A DNA stretch of 64,000 nucleotides from Steromphala cineraria (Eukaryota; Mollusca; Gastropoda; Trochida; Trochidae). Positions 49,691-60,752 of the stretch are shown piece after piece (the stretch's first letter is position 1; each line of letters starts with the position of its first letter). The stretch covers positions 51,002,645 to 51,066,644 of the forward strand of contig OU744731.1 of the NCBI GenBank assembly GCA_916613615.1. The letters are read 5' to 3'. Below the pieces are notes generated by a model. It did not search any database. It saw only the letters and a program-made list of their open reading frames with translations, and was not told where the DNA came from. A program made the position numbers and the translations under genes.

Positions 49691-50804
49691 TCGTGATTCC
49701 TATGCTACAAATACTTTTTTTCTTGGCGTACATTTAGTATCGTTGATGTGCTGTATTAAATAAAAGAGCATTCTTCAAATATATTCAGCTTCATAACACA
49801 TTAAAAGGCACATATTGAGAAACTGTTTCATACTATTACCAAGTACTTTCACTTTGATCACATGAAATGGAGGAAAAACTCACAACTCAGCAAGACAAAC
49901 ACTCTTATTTCAACCTCCAATTCAAATATCCATCTGACATTCCTGACCTCATAGTTACCTTGGGTAATTCGTATGAACTTTTTTTGCAATCAATTAGAAT
50001 TGTCCTATACAGGACAGAGGCAATAAACATAGCTGCTATTCATATGGGGTCCTATAAGGTCAATGGAAAATTCAGACAATTTCTTCCCTAGATATCAATA
50101 CAGATCTCACAATATGTGATTAGTTTAATTTCTGTAGCATCAAAAATATAAATAAAGGATAAATACAAAAATACTTTACATGCTAATACTTCATTCCATT
50201 TTGTTTGACAATTAAATCTCATCAGAAGCTACTATATCACTATTTTGATTTTTTCCTTTAATAAGCAAAAATCAGTGATCACTAATTCTTGTTGTGAATG
50301 GTACAGAAAACACTTATTCACATCCATTATTAGTTACAGTTGTTACAATCCACTTTATGCAATCCATGAATGCTACCCAAATATGTAAGCAAATTAATCA
50401 TATTTGGTTCAAGATTGAATATTACTAGATATGCCTGTCCTTCACACCACTAATACAATATTGGTCCAGTAAAAGGAACATAACTCATCAGGTGACTAAT
50501 CAGATTACTAGAAGTCGGCCATATTGATGTCAAACAGATAGATCAGCCATTACAAGTCTAGCTCTTCTAGGCGTTCTCAAGTTGTCCAGCAAACCAACCG
50601 AACCGTGGCCTCGGCTAAACTTTGTTACAAACAAGAATGAAATTAAGCTATTAAAAACAACATTTTCAATTAGATTTACATTACGGAAAACCGTTAAACT
50701 TAACGACCTTTAACGCTGGGAATAACTGATATTTGAGTAACAAAGAAGACGGGCAATCGGTTTCTGTTATACATGTACATTAATACTAAAAACGTAAATG
50801 CACG
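49691..50804. other. AT-rich sequence, no recognised gene
   Basis: A 74-codon plus frame at 49867-50091 (from MEEKLTTQQDKHSYFNLQFK) looks compositionally protein-like but matches nothing known to me. The rest is AT-rich. Confidence 0.45.
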
Positions 50805-51822
50805 TTAAGATAAGATAAGATAAGATAAGATAAGATAATTTTTATTTGCACAGATAACACCCTTCTTGGGCAGTGTACCAGACGTGAATAAACAAATTGC
50901 ATGACATACATAATATATACATAACAAATAACAGAGATATGCTACTATACACAATGACACTGCATGCCATTTATCTTAATCTGCATTGATATAATTCATA
51001 CAACAATTTGGTGGTTTTTGGAGGCATGGTGACTCTAAGGGTTTAATATGGTAGTTAGGAGAACTTTCTTTGACAACTCCGAATTCGCCAGACCTGTTGA
51101 ACAGATGAGGTCCGAACGTTGCTTATGGAATTTAGGACATGACAATATTAAATGTTCCTCTGTTTCAACTTCCGTTAGTTTGCATTGCTTGCAAATACGA
51201 CTATCAACTGGGATGTTGGTGTATCGACCCCTCTCTATTTCTAGTTGATGAGCACTTATTCGTAATTTACTTAAAACTTTTCGATGCTCCTCGATTGACG
51301 ATAGATAGTCCTTATATTGAAATGAATCTTCAATGTGCCCAAGCAGGGAAAGTTTCTTTCCTTTATCAGACGGTAGCTGATTTATTACCTGTAGATACAA
51401 GTTAACAAATTGAGATTTCATAAATTCTGTAAATTTTAGTGAGGATATGTTCACAATATTTCAAGTAGGGAAAGCGTTTTGAAGAATTTGCTCAACAGTT
51501 GAGACCTAAGATGATTTTGAAAGTAGTCTATCTTCTTGTAAAGCAGCATTTTCGAGTCGGTTATGGTCCATCCTTATCAATCTTCTGTAATAGTTAAACA
51601 TGCTTGAGAGTATAGTTATTGATATAGGGTAAAGTCCAAGCTCGCTAAGGCATCCAATGTGACAAATGCGCTTTGGTACTTCTAGTACTGACTTGGCAAT
51701 CTTTAATTCTTTATGGTTATAACATTGCAAGTCAACTTACTCCAATTTTGGAAGAGATCCAATGAAGATTTAAACATATCGCTGCCCCACACTTCTGCAC
51801 CATAGGTGGCGATCGGAACGAC
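50805..51822 (-). pseudogene. LINE 3' end with (TTATC)n tail
   Basis: Minus strand, 5' to 3': VVPIATYGAEVWGSDMFK (51822 downwards) matches the YG-AE-WG segment after the reverse transcriptase in many LINEs. Next are the frame 51730-51506 (RICHIGCLSELGLYPISI) and the frame 51454-51035, ending with the zinc-binding pattern CKQCKLTEVETEEHLILSCP (CxxC...HxxxxC). Frames are split by stops and shifts. A short UTR ends in AAATAAAAATTATC and about six TTATC repeats at 50806-50838, the microsatellite tail typical of some LINEs. The 5' part is absent, as expected of a 5'-truncated insertion. Confidence 0.85.
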
Positions 51823-52854
51823 AAGACAACGATATTATGAAATTTTTATAGCGGATTTTCAGTATGAAAACTTTTCAGTCAATAACTCTCGGGATTCTCA
51901 ACCATTTGTTAATTAAATCATTGCTGCATTGGTCCAATGTTCAATATTTCCCACTGAAGTGTCAGATTCTGGCGTGCTATACACTGGAGAGTTAATCCAG
52001 AAAAGTTTCAATATCAAGACTATTATCAGCTAGTCAGACAGGTCGCTGGATGTAATAATCTATTTGGAAAGCAGGAAATACTTGATATGAAGTTGATTCA
52101 TATCTTAGATAAATTTGACTTATTTGGGTTTTTTTTGGCTAAATTATACACTTCACTTAACAAAGAACAATACTAAGCTTTTCCTGTTTGCATTTCTTAA
52201 TTGTAGGCCCGCATGTTTGCACCTATACAGCTTGGTTCTCAAAGCCCCTTTTATCAGTTTGCAAAACATGTACATATGGGTGCCAATATCAGAAAGAGAA
52301 GTCAACACTTACAATGTTTACCAAGGATTACAATATTGTGATTGTGAAGTCTTTAGCATCAGTGTACTACAGATACTGCAAACAAATACACTGGTTTTGT
52401 TTTCAATTATAATTAAATAGCAAGCTTTTCACTTCATGGGAAGTTGAAGTTGATGAAAGTTCCATTCAAGATTGATCAGTAGACAGGTTTATTATGGAGA
52501 GCTCAGATCGCTGTCCTGTTCATGCAGACGTTTTTGTTAAACACATACGGATGTTATATTTCTAAAACATCAAACTATTGTGAGGATCAATAAATATATA
52601 TAGCTGGTAAGTGTCAGACAGAAGTATTTGCTCTGAACATCCTCTAAAAGTGTACATTCAGCAAATTAGATCATGTGGTGATTCCAGGATAACTTCAACA
52701 ACCCAGGGACTTGTGCTGAAGCGGCCGTTAGAGCAAAGTGAACTCAAATCCTGATTTGCATTAGAATAATACATGTCTATGGTTACGTATTTTATGCGAT
52801 GATTCCAGTACATGTGCGAACGGAGGTATTTATTTCATTAAATATAGTATAATG
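51823..52854. other. AT-rich sequence, nothing recognised
   Basis: Two overlapping plus frames (52115-52420 and 52188-52412) have no recognised domain. No repeat was noticed. Confidence 0.55.
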
Positions 52855-52988
52855 CTGAGGAATATATGGATGACAACTTCTTTGTCTATTGTATGCGACG
52901 TTTCGATACAGATTCTTGTGTCGTTCTCAAGCAGAGGAAGAGTAATGTTTGAGAACGACACAAGAATCTGTATCAATATATTCCTCAG
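52855..52988. repeat. Nested inverted repeat related to the 46.7-kb element
   Basis: The outer arms CTGAGGAATATAT (52855-52867) and ATATATTCCTCAG (52976-52988) and the inner arms 52905-52930 and 52949-52974 (26 bp, perfect) make a two-step hairpin. Between the left arms lies a 37-bp stretch, GGATGACAACTTCTTTGTCT onwards, with no partner. GGATGACAACTTCTTT and CGACGTTTCGATACAGATTC match the element at 46662-46793, but a different part is inverted here. This looks like copy rearrangement of a shared template. Confidence 0.8.
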
Positions 52989-53308
52989 TATTATTGTCAT
53001 TCCAACTTCTCAACTGTCTCTCAAACTAAACAAAGGGTTTTCGTAGGGAACTGTAACTTTGTGATGCTATCATTTAAGAGTCCTGACGCCTGTGAGAGCA
53101 GGATGTATGGTGTTTATAGAGCTTGTTGCAAGAGAAAAAGACCCATCTAGATTCGATTTTAAAATATACAAGTACATACATGTATGATGATTAGTTATAT
53201 TAAAAACAATTCTCAATATTCAACATTGGGTAGTATACATCTAGACGTGCCTAATCAGGCATAGATCGGTTTAGATCGTTCAAGAGTGACACTAACCCAA
53301 AAGCCTAT
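52989..53308. other. Spacer with no recognised feature
   Basis: AT-rich sequence up to the first legible LINE codons at 53309. The upstream text may include more decayed LINE, but I could not read it. Confidence 0.5.
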
Positions 53309-55084
53309 ATATCTGCAAAATCTGAGTTTAAGAACCTGTGTCAGGCAAAACAAAATTTATATAAAATTAATATTAGCCAGAAATTAAATGAAACTGCTAA
53401 TATAAGTGATTGCAGAGAATTTTGGAAAACTATTAAGACATATTTAACAAATAAACAACAACAACAAAATATAAGATCTCTTAAATCCATCATCGATTAG
53501 AGACAAAAATGAATTTGACAAACATGTTCATGAGTTTTTGGAAACACATACTTGTAACCAATGCTATGACACGCCTTTTAATGAGCATCTCTTGTCGAGC
53601 GAAATTACAGAAATTGAAATCAAACAAGCACTTAAACAGTTAAAAGTGGGCAAGGCAGCGGGAGAGAATGGTCTGCCACCTGAATATCTTAAATGTATTT
53701 CAAGTTTCATGAACCCCTACCTGAAAGAATTGTTTAACGGTATTTTAGATGCTGGTGTATTTTGAGAGTCCTGGAACATTGGAATGATAATCACTTTACA
53801 TAAATCTGGAAACATCTCTGATCCAAATAATTACCGGGGTATTTCTCTCTTAAACGTAATAGGCAAACTATTTTCTTAAATTTGTAATTGAAAATGGTAT
53901 AAGAACATGGCTAGATATAAACGGTTTGTTATCAGAATCTCAAGCCGGGATTAGACCCACTTATTCACCAATAGAAAATTTATTTATACTTCAAGCTTTA
54001 TGCACAAAATATTTAAGTAAACCAAAAGGTCGCTTTTACTGTGCATTTATTGATTTCAGAAAGGCGTTTGACTATATTGATAGAAAGAAAATGATGTATT
54101 TATTAATTATGAAAGGATTAAATGGTTAATTGTCAAATGTATTCCTCAATTAAGGCATGTATCAATACAGAAAATGGAATGTTTTAAAACTTCAACTGGT
54201 GTGAGATAGGAGTGTGTTCTCAGCCCTGTATTATTCATATTTTTCATAAATGAGCTTGTAACTGAAATGTATAATTCATGTGATTGTGTAGTTTTTGTTT
54301 CACAGGATATTGCTGATATAATGTTGTTACTTTTTGCAGATGATATTGCTTTATTGTCATTTTCAGTAAGTGGTCTTCAGAAACAGTTAAATGTTCTTCA
54401 ATTATACTGTGAGAAATGGGGCCTTGAAGTTAATCTGGAAAAGACAGGTGTAATTGTTTTCAGAAAAGGTGGGGTTTTAAATAAATTTGAAAAATGGACA
54501 TATTGTAGCAAAAATTGAAACGTTGTTTCCTATTATAAATATCTAGGATTGATTGTATCCTCCAGATTATCATGGTCTGTATTTTAAACATTTCTTAGGT
54601 GTTGGTAAATATGCCTCAAACAAAGTTATTTTAGGAGAAACTGGTAGTACAAGCCTATTTGTTACATCATAGTTACGGGCAGCAAAATATTGGTTAAAGT
54701 TATTGCGCATGAATCCAAATAGATTACCTCTCCAATGTTATAATAAACTCAAACGATTTGATGAAAACGGTAAGTATTCTTGGGTGTCTGATATAAGAAA
54801 TATTCTAATTATGTCTGGGTTTTCCCATTATTTACTTTTATGCTTAAGCAAAGATTACAGGATATATATTTTCAAGACAGGCATTGTAAAATATCTTCCT
54901 CAAGATTTTCATGTCACTATTCCAATATGAAATCTTAACTTACTCCTGAAAAATATGTAACTGAATTACACGATATCAATCTTAGAAGACCATTTTGTAA
55001 ATTACGTATATCATTACATAATTTAAATGTTAAAGAGACACAGAGTATGTTGATAGGATCACATATGTCAAATTTTGAAATCGA
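53309..55084 (+). pseudogene. LINE reverse transcriptase, broken by stops and frameshifts
   Basis: The segment before the RT reads EFKNLCQAKQNLYKINISQK then FWKTIKTYLT (53309-53490). The RT follows in several frames: KAAGENGLPPEYLK (53655 on), ESWNIGMIITLHKSG and NNYRGISLLNVIGKLF, then LLSESQAGIRPTYSPIENLF, FIDFRKAFDYIDR, CVLSPVLFIFFINELV, and the catalytic FADDIALLSF at 54333. A thumb-like segment (CEKWGLEVNLEKTGVIVFRK) and a C-terminal piece with PFCKLRISLHNLNV (about 55000) follow. The latter matches KLRISAHQLEI in the 51-kb fragment, so both belong to related LINEs. At least five stops or shifts are evident, including TGA after DAGVF at 53762. It is dead, and no endonuclease was seen. Confidence 0.9.
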
Positions 55085-55139
55085 TGTTATTACATCGGGA
55101 ACCACTAACTGTTACTGAAAATAACAAGATAAAGGTCAA

Positions 55140-55265
55140 TTAGTACATTGGAGCGAAACTACGACCATTCAAAGTCAGGATTTGAAACCGGACAATGTGG
55201 CTCGAGTGGCGCCCGCAAATTCGCGTGACTTAACTAACACATTGTAAACCACTACTGTACTATAG
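55140..55265 (-). repeat. Degenerate tRNA-like segment after the LINE (tentative)
   Basis: On the minus strand TACAGTAGTGGTTTACAATG resembles a box A region and GGTTTCAAATCC resembles box B. The intervening arm does not fold well. It may be a decayed SINE head or part of the preceding LINE's 3' region, since TGAATAAAGCTTCTGTTCTG follows on the plus strand at 55285. Confidence 0.3.
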
Positions 55266-55619
55266 GTCATATGGCCTCAAAATACTGAATAAAGCTTCTG
55301 TTCTGTTCTAATAAGGCATATGTGAAGGGGTCATTTCCTCCAACCAATCCTTTAAAGGACTCGACATATGCTAATTGGAATGCTACCCGTTCACAGTTTT
55401 TCCAAAGATTTACACCATCAATACTCTAGTAAGCGATGTGTTAACATTCAGGGAAACGTATTTCTTTATTGACGTGTAAGTGTAAGCTTTGCGATAGCTA
55501 CTATTCATGATTAATGTAGGTTATTGCTGTGTACGCCTTGCAATACAACGAATTCACTGAAATATTATTCAGAGACATATCTCTGTAATGCTTGATTAGC
55601 CATATACTGTATATTATAA
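55266..55619. other. Spacer, nothing recognised
   Basis: It begins with a possible LINE tail (AATAAAGC followed by TTCTGTTCTGTTC) at 55288-55309. The remainder is featureless up to the fold-back. Confidence 0.5.
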
Positions 55620-55743
55620 GTTGTATGCTTCTCACGAGGGTAATACGGTCTGATGTACCATCTTTGTAGAAATGTTGCCCGAGCCGCCAGTCTCTACAAA
55701 GATGGTACATCAGACCGTATTACCCGAGGGAGAAGCATACAAC
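55620..55743. repeat. Fold-back element, 51-bp arms
   Basis: 55620-55670 and 55693-55743 are reverse complements at about 48 of 51 positions (GTTGTATGCTTCTC at the outer ends, GGTAATACGGTCTGATGTAC within). The loop is 22 bp (AATGTTGCCCGAGCCGCCAG within). Few mismatches imply a young hairpin or active conversion between arms. No coding content. Confidence 0.9.
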
Positions 55744-56814
55744 GAATTTATCTTACCGTCATGTGAGAAGAAAATATAGTCATTTTAGTTTGACTGCCTT
55801 TAACGTATGAGCCATCACCGCTTGAACGGCCTTGGCCCTCAATAAAAACAAAATGGCCTCATCTAACCCGACTGAAATGTTATGAATCGTTTTACGTAAA
55901 ACTACTAGCGGAAACATGGTTCAAAACTATTTGATTTCAATTCTATAGCTTGTGCAAGTAATGCAATGTGAAATTTGTTTCCAAATAAAACACAGAATGA
56001 TGAAAAAACATACCTATAATTAATAATCACGAAAACAGCTAATCGAACTTATGTAAACTCTGCACACCGCGTGCGTCATTAGGTAACGTCACCTTAATGC
56101 TATGTGACACCACTTCTCGGAGAGGAGCTGTTGCTATGGCAGCGGGGTACATGAAATTTGTACACCGTGAGGTGAGAGTCGCGGGGTACATAAGTTAAAA
56201 CGAGTCGATTGTAAGCCAATCAAAAATCAGTGTTTTACTGTAAGGTAAGATAATATAATGATGATACTGTACGGCTGTAAAGTGGTCTGTATGTTTAGCG
56301 CTGCCTCATCCCGTGTCCTCGAGCTACAGGTATGGGCCTAGGGCGGGATTCCTCCTACGTCCTGTATGAATGGTGTTCTTATAGCCAATCTGGATGTCAG
56401 TCGGATTGGTTTACATCTTTATTGGATTGGTTTACATCTTCATCTTGCATTTTGGTAATTCATTTTCATAAGAATGATTAAACCTTTTTTTTAGATCTTG
56501 AGATGTATAATATATATTCTGAAGCTGCATTTCATAAGGTTCTAATGTGTTGGAATGTTTCAGTATTCAAATGGCAGCTGAAGCCCAGAATATTGTGTTG
56601 AGGAACGTTTGAGATATCGTATATGTGTGATGCAAACGTTTGGCCTATTGAACAACACGGGTTCATGACTTGGTGACTTGATGAAAATATTTTTCTCTTC
56701 GATTCATATATGTAACAAATTATTTTAAGAATTATGCAATAATATGAAAAGAATTATGAAATATACGAATATCTTATTGACATACATATACACATTTCAA
56801 GAAATCGCTTATTA
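55744..56814. other. Non-coding sequence, nothing recognised
   Basis: Positions 56290-56370 are GC-richer and share CCTACGTCCTGTA with the patch at 12130-12145, the only link seen between the two places. No frame of interest. Confidence 0.5.
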
Positions 56815-57420
56815 TTCCCCGCGGCGCGTTAACATGAAGCGGGGGAAATAGTATTGGGCAGCATCCGTCCGTCCGTACGTACGAAATTGAATATCTCAAA
56901 TACTATTGACCGAATTCTTTTCATTTCCTGTATATGGCTTCATCACCATGAGAGAAGGCCCTTATACAGTTTCATGACCTTGCCCTTCATTTAAAGGTCC
57001 CAACAAGACTATGGCATGTTACCCTTTTCAGCGGGATATCTCAAGAACCATTCACTGGATTCAAATTTTGTTATTGTGAAGGCGCCGGGGCCTATTCGAA
57101 TTTGCGACCTTCACATTATTGTCAAGGTCACAGAGAGGCTTTGAAAATTTAAATATTGAAATCTGCATTTTAAGCTTGTCAGCCGGTTGTCTCTAGAACC
57201 ATTCACTAGATTCTCTTCATAACTTATGCAAAGCACCTCATAGGGAAGACGCCGGATCTAGTCCGTGTTGATGACTTTTACATTATTTTCAAGGTCACAG
57301 CAGAACTTTTTATCTGTCATCATTATTACCTGCATGTTAAGCTTGTTAGTGTGATATCTCAAGAGTCATTCAATGGATTCTGTTTATAAAACTATTTTAG
57401 GAAGACACCGGGCCAATTTT
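56815..57420 (+). repeat. Hairpin-headed repeat, family 2, with degenerate tandem units
   Basis: The head hairpin TTCCCCGC (56815) pairs with GCGGGGGAA (56839-56847). It is followed by GCATCCGTCCGTCCGTACGT. Then a motif of the form ATCTCAAGAACCATTCACTG-GATTC recurs at about 56889, 57032, 57184 and 57351, with AAGGTCACAG between copies, giving divergent units of about 143-167 bp. There is no coding frame. The right border is uncertain. Similar repeats are common in molluscan genomes as I recall them. Confidence 0.65.
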
Positions 57421-58049
57421 ATTTTGGTGAGCCAACATGCATTTAGCGCTTATACGGCTGATATGTTAAGAACTGTTCTCTAAATCTCTTCTGTCGATTT
57501 GTATGGTCTAAATGACATCTAGTAGCATGACAAGTGTAGATAAGAGTTTCTGTTTATACATTATGCTTTTTGTTAACATAAATTTGCGAAGGGGGATCTT
57601 GTCACCTATTTGACAAATATTTGTTATAATGTGTGTCAACAAACTTCTCATCTGAGTCTGGTTGGTATCTGACTATCACGGAGAATGGAACGCTCTTTCT
57701 TAACAAGCAATTTGAAAACAACAAATACGTACATGGTCAGGGTAAAGAACTGTATCCCCCTAGCACTGCAAAGTATTTGCCAAAAAACACATATGTAATT
57801 ATATATGTTTGATTCACCAATTTTATGAAAACCAACACAAATTAATTTAGGTACCAGAATGAAAGCTGCTGTCTTGAAGAACCAAAGTGTAAATTGATAA
57901 TTGTATCAACATCTGTATGACACTTTATTATCTGTTAAAGTTCAGCGTATAAACTTATAGGAGTGATTGTTTAACAAAACGATAAAGAATAGCAACACTC
58001 AAGCGTTACAAAGCTTATGGTTGCGTTGTGTAGGATATATATACCGGTA
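57421..58049. other. AT-rich sequence, nothing recognised
   Basis: No frame, RNA gene or clear repeat was seen between the hairpin-headed repeat and the Tc1 element. Confidence 0.55.
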
Positions 58050-59582
58050 TACACACCACAAAAAGTTAAGCAAACCTCCGTCCCCCCTGATTTTTCACAG
58101 AGGGGTGTACTTCGTTAAAGAATGCTATGAGACTGAGACAAAGAAGATCAACAAAACCAATTTTATTGAGAGAACAATCATTGGTCATGTGCATGAAAAG
58201 GTTTGTAGTTATGTGGTCACTAAAAGTGCATGAAAATAAAGAGGGAAACGGACATGGAATTTCATCCAAAACACATGGATGTCACTTCAAGCTCTTGGTG
58301 TGTGCCAACCGATCAAAGCAGCTTAAATAAAGTGAATCAGTGTTTCAAGAACCGCCAAACATCAGTAACGTGTGGTGCCACCACGTGCGTGAATATCTGC
58401 AGCCACTTTTCTGGGCATACCCTTAACCAGGTTCTTTAATTGTTCCATCAGTATATACTGCCACTCATCGTGAAGAGCGGCCTCCAGTTCTCTCAGGGTT
58501 TGTACAGGAGGATCCCTTCTTTGTATCCGACGATCCAAAATGTCCGAAACATGATCTATTGGGAATGAGTGTTACACCATTATTTTCCAGAGTTTGGTTT
58601 ACAGCAAGTGAACGATGGGGCCTGGCATTGTCGTACATGAACAAGAGTCTTGTGGCAAGTCTGTGGTCATCTAAATGATCAATAATTCCAGAGCCTCCTG
58701 AATGTAGTGAACGCCTGTGAGTGAACCCTGTATAGTTCAAATCTATATCCCTGTTTAGACCAAATCGAGTCTACAGTCGTAGGAGAAGCCTCCCCAAACC
58801 ATCACGGATCCCCCGCCATATGGTACCCTTGGCAGAATGTTCCTGGGGGCAGGACGTGTATTTCTGGTCCTCTATACTTTGGCTCGGCTAACAAAAGCAT
58901 ACAGGAGGAAACGACCTACGTCGGTCCAGTGTACTGTCCTCCATTATCTCAGGTTCCACCTCTGCCTGTCCACACACCACTCACATCTGTGGTGATTTGT
59001 GAGCATTTGACGCCAAATGACCCTTCTGGCCCTTAATCCGGCAGCTTTGATACGATTTCTCAGAGTTTGGTTGCTCAAGCGGCGATGAGGTAACCATACC
59101 CATTTCAGATTGGTGCTTGAAGCGTTGTAGGCGTGGTAGCTTTTGGTCTTCCTGATCGTTGAAGGTCCCTCACATAATTTGTTTGTGCATGCTTCCTGAC
59201 CAGACGGCTTATGACGGTGTAGTGGAAGTGAGTTCTTCTGGCTATTTCCTTATTAGAAAGTCCTGCCAGATGAAGCCCAATGATCTGTCATCTCAATGCA
59301 TTTGAAATTCTCCTGAGAAGTGAAACAAGTGTAAGTAATGAAGTCGGAACCGATCCTTAAATACCCAATACTTGTGAATGTTTGAAACTTTGGTTTGTGC
59401 AACACATGGGTAGCGGGATTCACGTGCATGTGATTGCGTTCGTGAGACACGTTTTTTCAAAAAGTAAAACCTTATTTTATCACCAATAGAACACTCCTTG
59501 ATTCGCCATAATGAGGGTTAAATTTTGGTTTGAGCATAAACTGAAAATTCAACTTTTATTTGGGGGGTGATTGGTGTGTGTA
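58050..59582 (-). mobile_element. Tc1-like DNA transposon, about 1.53 kb
   Basis: The left end TACACACCACAAAAAGTTAA and the right end, read inward, TACACACACCAATCACCCCC form short imperfect inverted repeats next to TA dinucleotides, as expected of Tc1/mariner insertions. AAAAGTT recurs a little further in on both sides. The length and the transposase inside fit a Tc1-like element. Ends and gene are both degraded, so it cannot move on its own. Confidence 0.8.
58362..59310 (-). pseudogene. Tc1-like transposase, inactivated
   Basis: Minus-strand text in order: NALR-stop-QIIGLHLAGLSNKEIARR, a helix-turn-helix start where a TGA probably replaces Trp (about 59290); then RLVRKHAQTN and RSGRPKATTP, the GRPK-type hook. 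A damaged middle follows, in which the first catalytic Asp cannot be placed with certainty (DVGRFLLYAFVSRAK). Then GGGSVMVWGGFS, FMYDNARPHRSLAVNQTLEN with the second catalytic Asp, and DILDRRIQRRDPPVQTLREL leading to GMPRKVAADIHARGGTTRY and a stop. Between VTLIP and DHVSDILDRR about ten residues are missing with a frameshift, and the expected third acidic residue (E) reads D. Roughly 315 codons remain of a usual 340. Confidence 0.9.
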
Positions 59583-60021
59583 TATATTTTGTAAATAATT
59601 CCTTTATCGAAACCCGTAGTTTCCTATGCATACATAGGCCTTTTTAACGATGAGCAAGATTGGAGACAATCTCTTCAAATTCAAACTCAAATTCATTCAT
59701 TGGTTTCATATCTGATAGTTGTATCTTTGTTAAGTTTTCCGTGGATTTTTTTTGGGCAATGAAAACATTCAAAACCTTTAAACCTAGCAGGTGGACTAAT
59801 GTTGGATCACTTTTTGAAGTTGCAAACTAGCAAATGTAATTCTTTAAAAAAATCAATTGACCTTTTCAGGGCCCAAAGTCTGTCTATCATACTATTTTCA
59901 ACTATGTTTTTAATATATTGGGATTCCCTCTGTCAAATATTTACAGTTTGTGTTTAATCTAGAACATCTGCATACTCTTGAAATACCTAAATGTATCTTA
60001 TTGCCAAGTTGACAGTCTGAT
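59583..60021. other. AT-rich sequence, nothing recognised
   Basis: No frame or repeat was identified between the transposon and the next fold-back. Confidence 0.6.
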
Positions 60022-60154
60022 TAAACTTAGCCTCAATAATACTCGCTACACTCCCATATTTGAGTCTAGTGAGATACAGAAACGACGCGACCCGTTACTG
60101 TATCTAGCTAGACTCAATATGGAAGTATAGCGATTATTATTGAGGATAGGTTTA
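60022..60154. repeat. Fold-back element, arms of about 57 bp
   Basis: CCTCAATAATACTCGCTACA (60031) folds back on TATAGCGATTATTATTGAGG (ending 60145), and the pairing continues inwards through TTGAGTCTAGTGAGATACAG against CTGTATCTAGCTAGACTCAA. An outer TAAACTTAG/ATAGGTTTA extends the arms. The short loop is AAACGACGCGACCCGTTA. Mismatches are scattered, so it is older than the 46.7-kb hairpin. Confidence 0.85.
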
Positions 60155-60417
60155 CTTAGACAAATTAAAATCGTAAAACGTAAATACATTGTTCAAGGAG
60201 ACGAGTAATTTTTTTTTATTTCAAGTCAAATATCTAACCCATAGATGTCTTAAATACCGCTGTTTTACCTTTCCTGTCAAACAATAAGTGTAACACCTTC
60301 TTAATGAGATGAGCTATATTGATTTAAGTTAATATCAAAATGGGAGAGAAAGCATATAAATAGGCCTTAACGAAAGAAACTGTATATATGAGAAATGATG
60401 CACTGATACAATAAACA

Positions 60418-60752
60418 TTAAAAGGGGTAGTAGCACGTTTTTTGATAATTTTATATTTCAAAATTTCCACTGATAATTGTAAGTTTATGCTTAATGTTTT
60501 ACTTTGACAGTGTCAAAAATCTCATTACACAAGCCAATCATCCATAGTCAGAGGACAAAGCATGAAGAGTCACATAAAATCCATTCGTGGCCATTTTGTG
60601 TGAACATCTTTAATTCATTTTGTGTAAGAAAAGAAATCGCATGGCTAAACTTTACGTTATATATTTGAATTATTTCTGCTCCATTTAGTTTTAATACATT
60701 GTCTTTCAATTGGAACCATTACTTTTCATTTTCCTGGCATCTGCCCCTTTAA
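60418..60752. mobile_element. TTAA-type MITE, about 335 bp
   Basis: The left end TTAAAAGGGGTAGTAGCAC and the right end, read inward, TTAAAGGGGCAGATGCCAG make imperfect inverted termini of about 17 bp starting at TTAA. The interior is AT-rich and non-coding. Only one copy was seen in the window, so the borders rest on the end pairing alone. Confidence 0.55.

Noticed and set aside
58465..58740. Host gene encoding a 91-residue protein
   Set aside because: It contains MYDNARPH and flanking Tc1 transposase text, so it is a piece of the dead transposon rather than a separate gene.
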